This document shows, in pieces, positions 12,374-13,221 of a DNA stretch of 13,221 nt. Source of the DNA: JBBRWO01 sp964388455 (lineage in GTDB: Bacteria; Actinomycetota; Coriobacteriia; Anaerosomatales; JAAXUF01); the NCBI GenBank assembly GCA_964388455.1, contig CAYMAN010000043.1:1-13221 (forward strand), in the 5' to 3' direction. Numbering within the stretch: the stretch's first letter is position 1; each line of letters begins with the position of its first letter. The notes below the pieces were generated by a model. That model saw nothing but the letters and a program-made list of their open reading frames with translations, did not search any database and was not told where the DNA came from. Both the position numbers and the translations under genes were made by a program.

Positions 12374-13221
12374 GTGGAACCTGTTGTCATCATCCCGACC
12401 TTCTGGACCCGCGCGAAATCCAAGCGGGGCCGTACTGCCACCTCCGTCGACGACCTGTCGACCGTCTACGACCATCCCACCCCGATCGACTCCGACGGCA
12501 CCCTGCCGGACTGCCTGCGCTCCCTCCAGAACGTCGAGGGGCTTGGCCGGGTAGTCATCGTCGTGGCCGCGACCGACGAATCGATCGAGCATCGCGCCGA
12601 GGACAAGGTCCGCGGCATCGTCGACGACTTCCCGGATATCGACGCCTTCGTCTTCGGCCCCGCCGAACTGGGAAGCCTGCACCGCAGACTAGAGCAGCTC
12701 GAGTTCGCCGACATGATCGAGGGCGTCACCCTCACGGGCTACGGCGCTGTGCGCAACGTCGGCCTGATGGCCGCCGCAGTTCTCGGCTACGAGTCGGTCG
12801 TCTTCATCGACGACGATGAGATCGTCACGACCCCGGAGTTCCTACGCACCGCGATGTACGGTCTCGGCGCCAAGTTCGACGACGGCACGCCGCTTCTGGC
12901 GAAGACCGGCTACTACACCGACGCCGAGGGCCGGTGGCAGCGCAACGAGGCGCCGCACTGGTCGAACATGTTCTGGCGCCAGCGTGATGCCTTCAACGAG
13001 GCGCTCGCCGTGGTCAGCCGTCCTCCGCGCGTGCAGCGCTCAAACATCGCCTTTGGCGGGTGCCTCGCCCTGCATCGCGACATGTTCGCCAACGTCTCGT
13101 TCGACCCGTGGGTCCTGCGCGGCGAGGACATGGACTACGTCATCAACGCCCGCATGCACGGCGGAGACGTATACCTCGACGATGAGTGGAAGATCGTCCA
13201 TCAGCCGCCCGAGCAGATCTC
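12374..13221 (+). CDS. GT-A-like glycosyltransferase (3'-truncated by window edge)
   Basis: The frame is open from GTG 12374 to the window end, with 282 full codons visible and no stop. The N-terminus EPVVIIPTFW is the first beta strand of a GT-A fold. A DDDE motif at 146-149 (VVFIDDDEIV) is the likely metal and nucleotide-sugar site. A later GGCLALHRDMF…RGEDMDY segment, with Gly250-Glu251-Asp252, matches the acceptor-side GED motif of family-2-like transferases. No signal peptide or membrane segment is seen in the visible part, so it looks cytoplasmic. An insertion of about 30 residues after the first strand (rich in charged residues, around 12-45) is unusual for small GT2 enzymes. Sugar donor and acceptor cannot be named. 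The start is chosen for the AAGGGAG at 12356-12362; no other in-frame start fits better before the first strand. Confidence 0.75.
   Translation, partial: MEPVVIIPTFWTRAKSKRGRTATSVDDLSTVYDHPTPIDSDGTLPDCLRSLQNVEGLGRVVIVVAATDESIEHRAEDKVRGIVDDFPDIDAFVFGPAELGSLHRRLEQLEFADMIEGVTLTGYGAVRNVGLMAAAVLGYESVVFIDDDEIVTTPEFLRTAMYGLGAKFDDGTPLLAKTGYYTDAEGRWQRNEAPHWSNMFWRQRDAFNEALAVVSRPPRVQRSNIAFGGCLALHRDMFANVSFDPWVLRGEDMDYVINARMHGGDVYLDDEWKIVHQPPEQI

Noticed and set aside
1..13221. Phage, transposon, CRISPR or toxin-antitoxin cargo
   Set aside because: No repeats, integrase, transposase or small paired genes are visible, and composition is uniform across the window.

Overview
The window reads as high-GC chromosomal DNA from an anaerobic actinobacterium, most likely a Coriobacteriia-type lineage. 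This is an inference from four things: strong G/C bias at third codon positions, a ferredoxin-dependent 2-oxoacid oxidoreductase subunit, a Corynebacterium-like 421-residue aspartokinase overlapping asd, and intergenic -10-like hexamers without recognisable -35 boxes. All ten genes lie on the + strand and are tightly packed. The longest gene-free stretch is 188 bases. I see no tRNA, rRNA, mobile element or CRISPR array.

Layout. (1) Bases 1-890 hold the 3' part of porB, the thiamine-diphosphate subunit of pyruvate:ferredoxin oxidoreductase. (2) Bases 891-1078 form a dense regulatory stretch: a perfect CRP/GlxR-type palindrome, a terminator-like hairpin, a -10-like box and a structured leader. 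It precedes a membrane-bound HAMP-GAF-HD-GYP protein (1079-3664), a probable c-di-GMP phosphodiesterase with an unrecognised C-terminal domain. (3) Bases 3799-6086 hold lysC and asd, the first two steps of the aspartate family pathway (lysine, threonine, methionine, diaminopimelate), overlapping by one base. lysC contains an internal Shine-Dalgarno and ATG suited to separate production of the regulatory beta subunit. (4) Bases 6143-8313 hold an OmpR-type response regulator and its membrane histidine kinase, also overlapping by one base. (5) Bases 8392-10479 hold a second HD-GYP protein, soluble, with a PocR-like cysteine-rich sensor domain and two GAF-like modules. (6) Bases 10563-11141 hold queT, the substrate-binding component of an ECF transporter for a queuosine precursor. 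(7) Bases 11212-12243 hold an AmmeMemoRadiSam-type radical SAM enzyme. (8) Base 12374 to the window end holds the 5' part of a GT-A-like glycosyltransferase.

How they fit together. Most genes are core metabolism (pyruvate oxidation, aspartate pathway, queuosine salvage) interleaved with signalling. Two HD-GYP proteins, one sensing from the membrane and one from the cytoplasm, flank a two-component system, so this stretch is rich in c-di-GMP signalling. A possible meeting of two nucleotide second messengers is the CRP-type site upstream of the first HD-GYP gene. The less expected signal is in the leaders. In front of lysC and of the PocR/HD-GYP gene, the sequence overlapping the -10-like box is perfectly complementary over 8 bases to the sequence carrying the Shine-Dalgarno. 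queT shows a weaker version. I do not see a clearly new multi-gene system. The novelty here is mainly regulatory architecture plus two unusual HD-GYP domain organisations.
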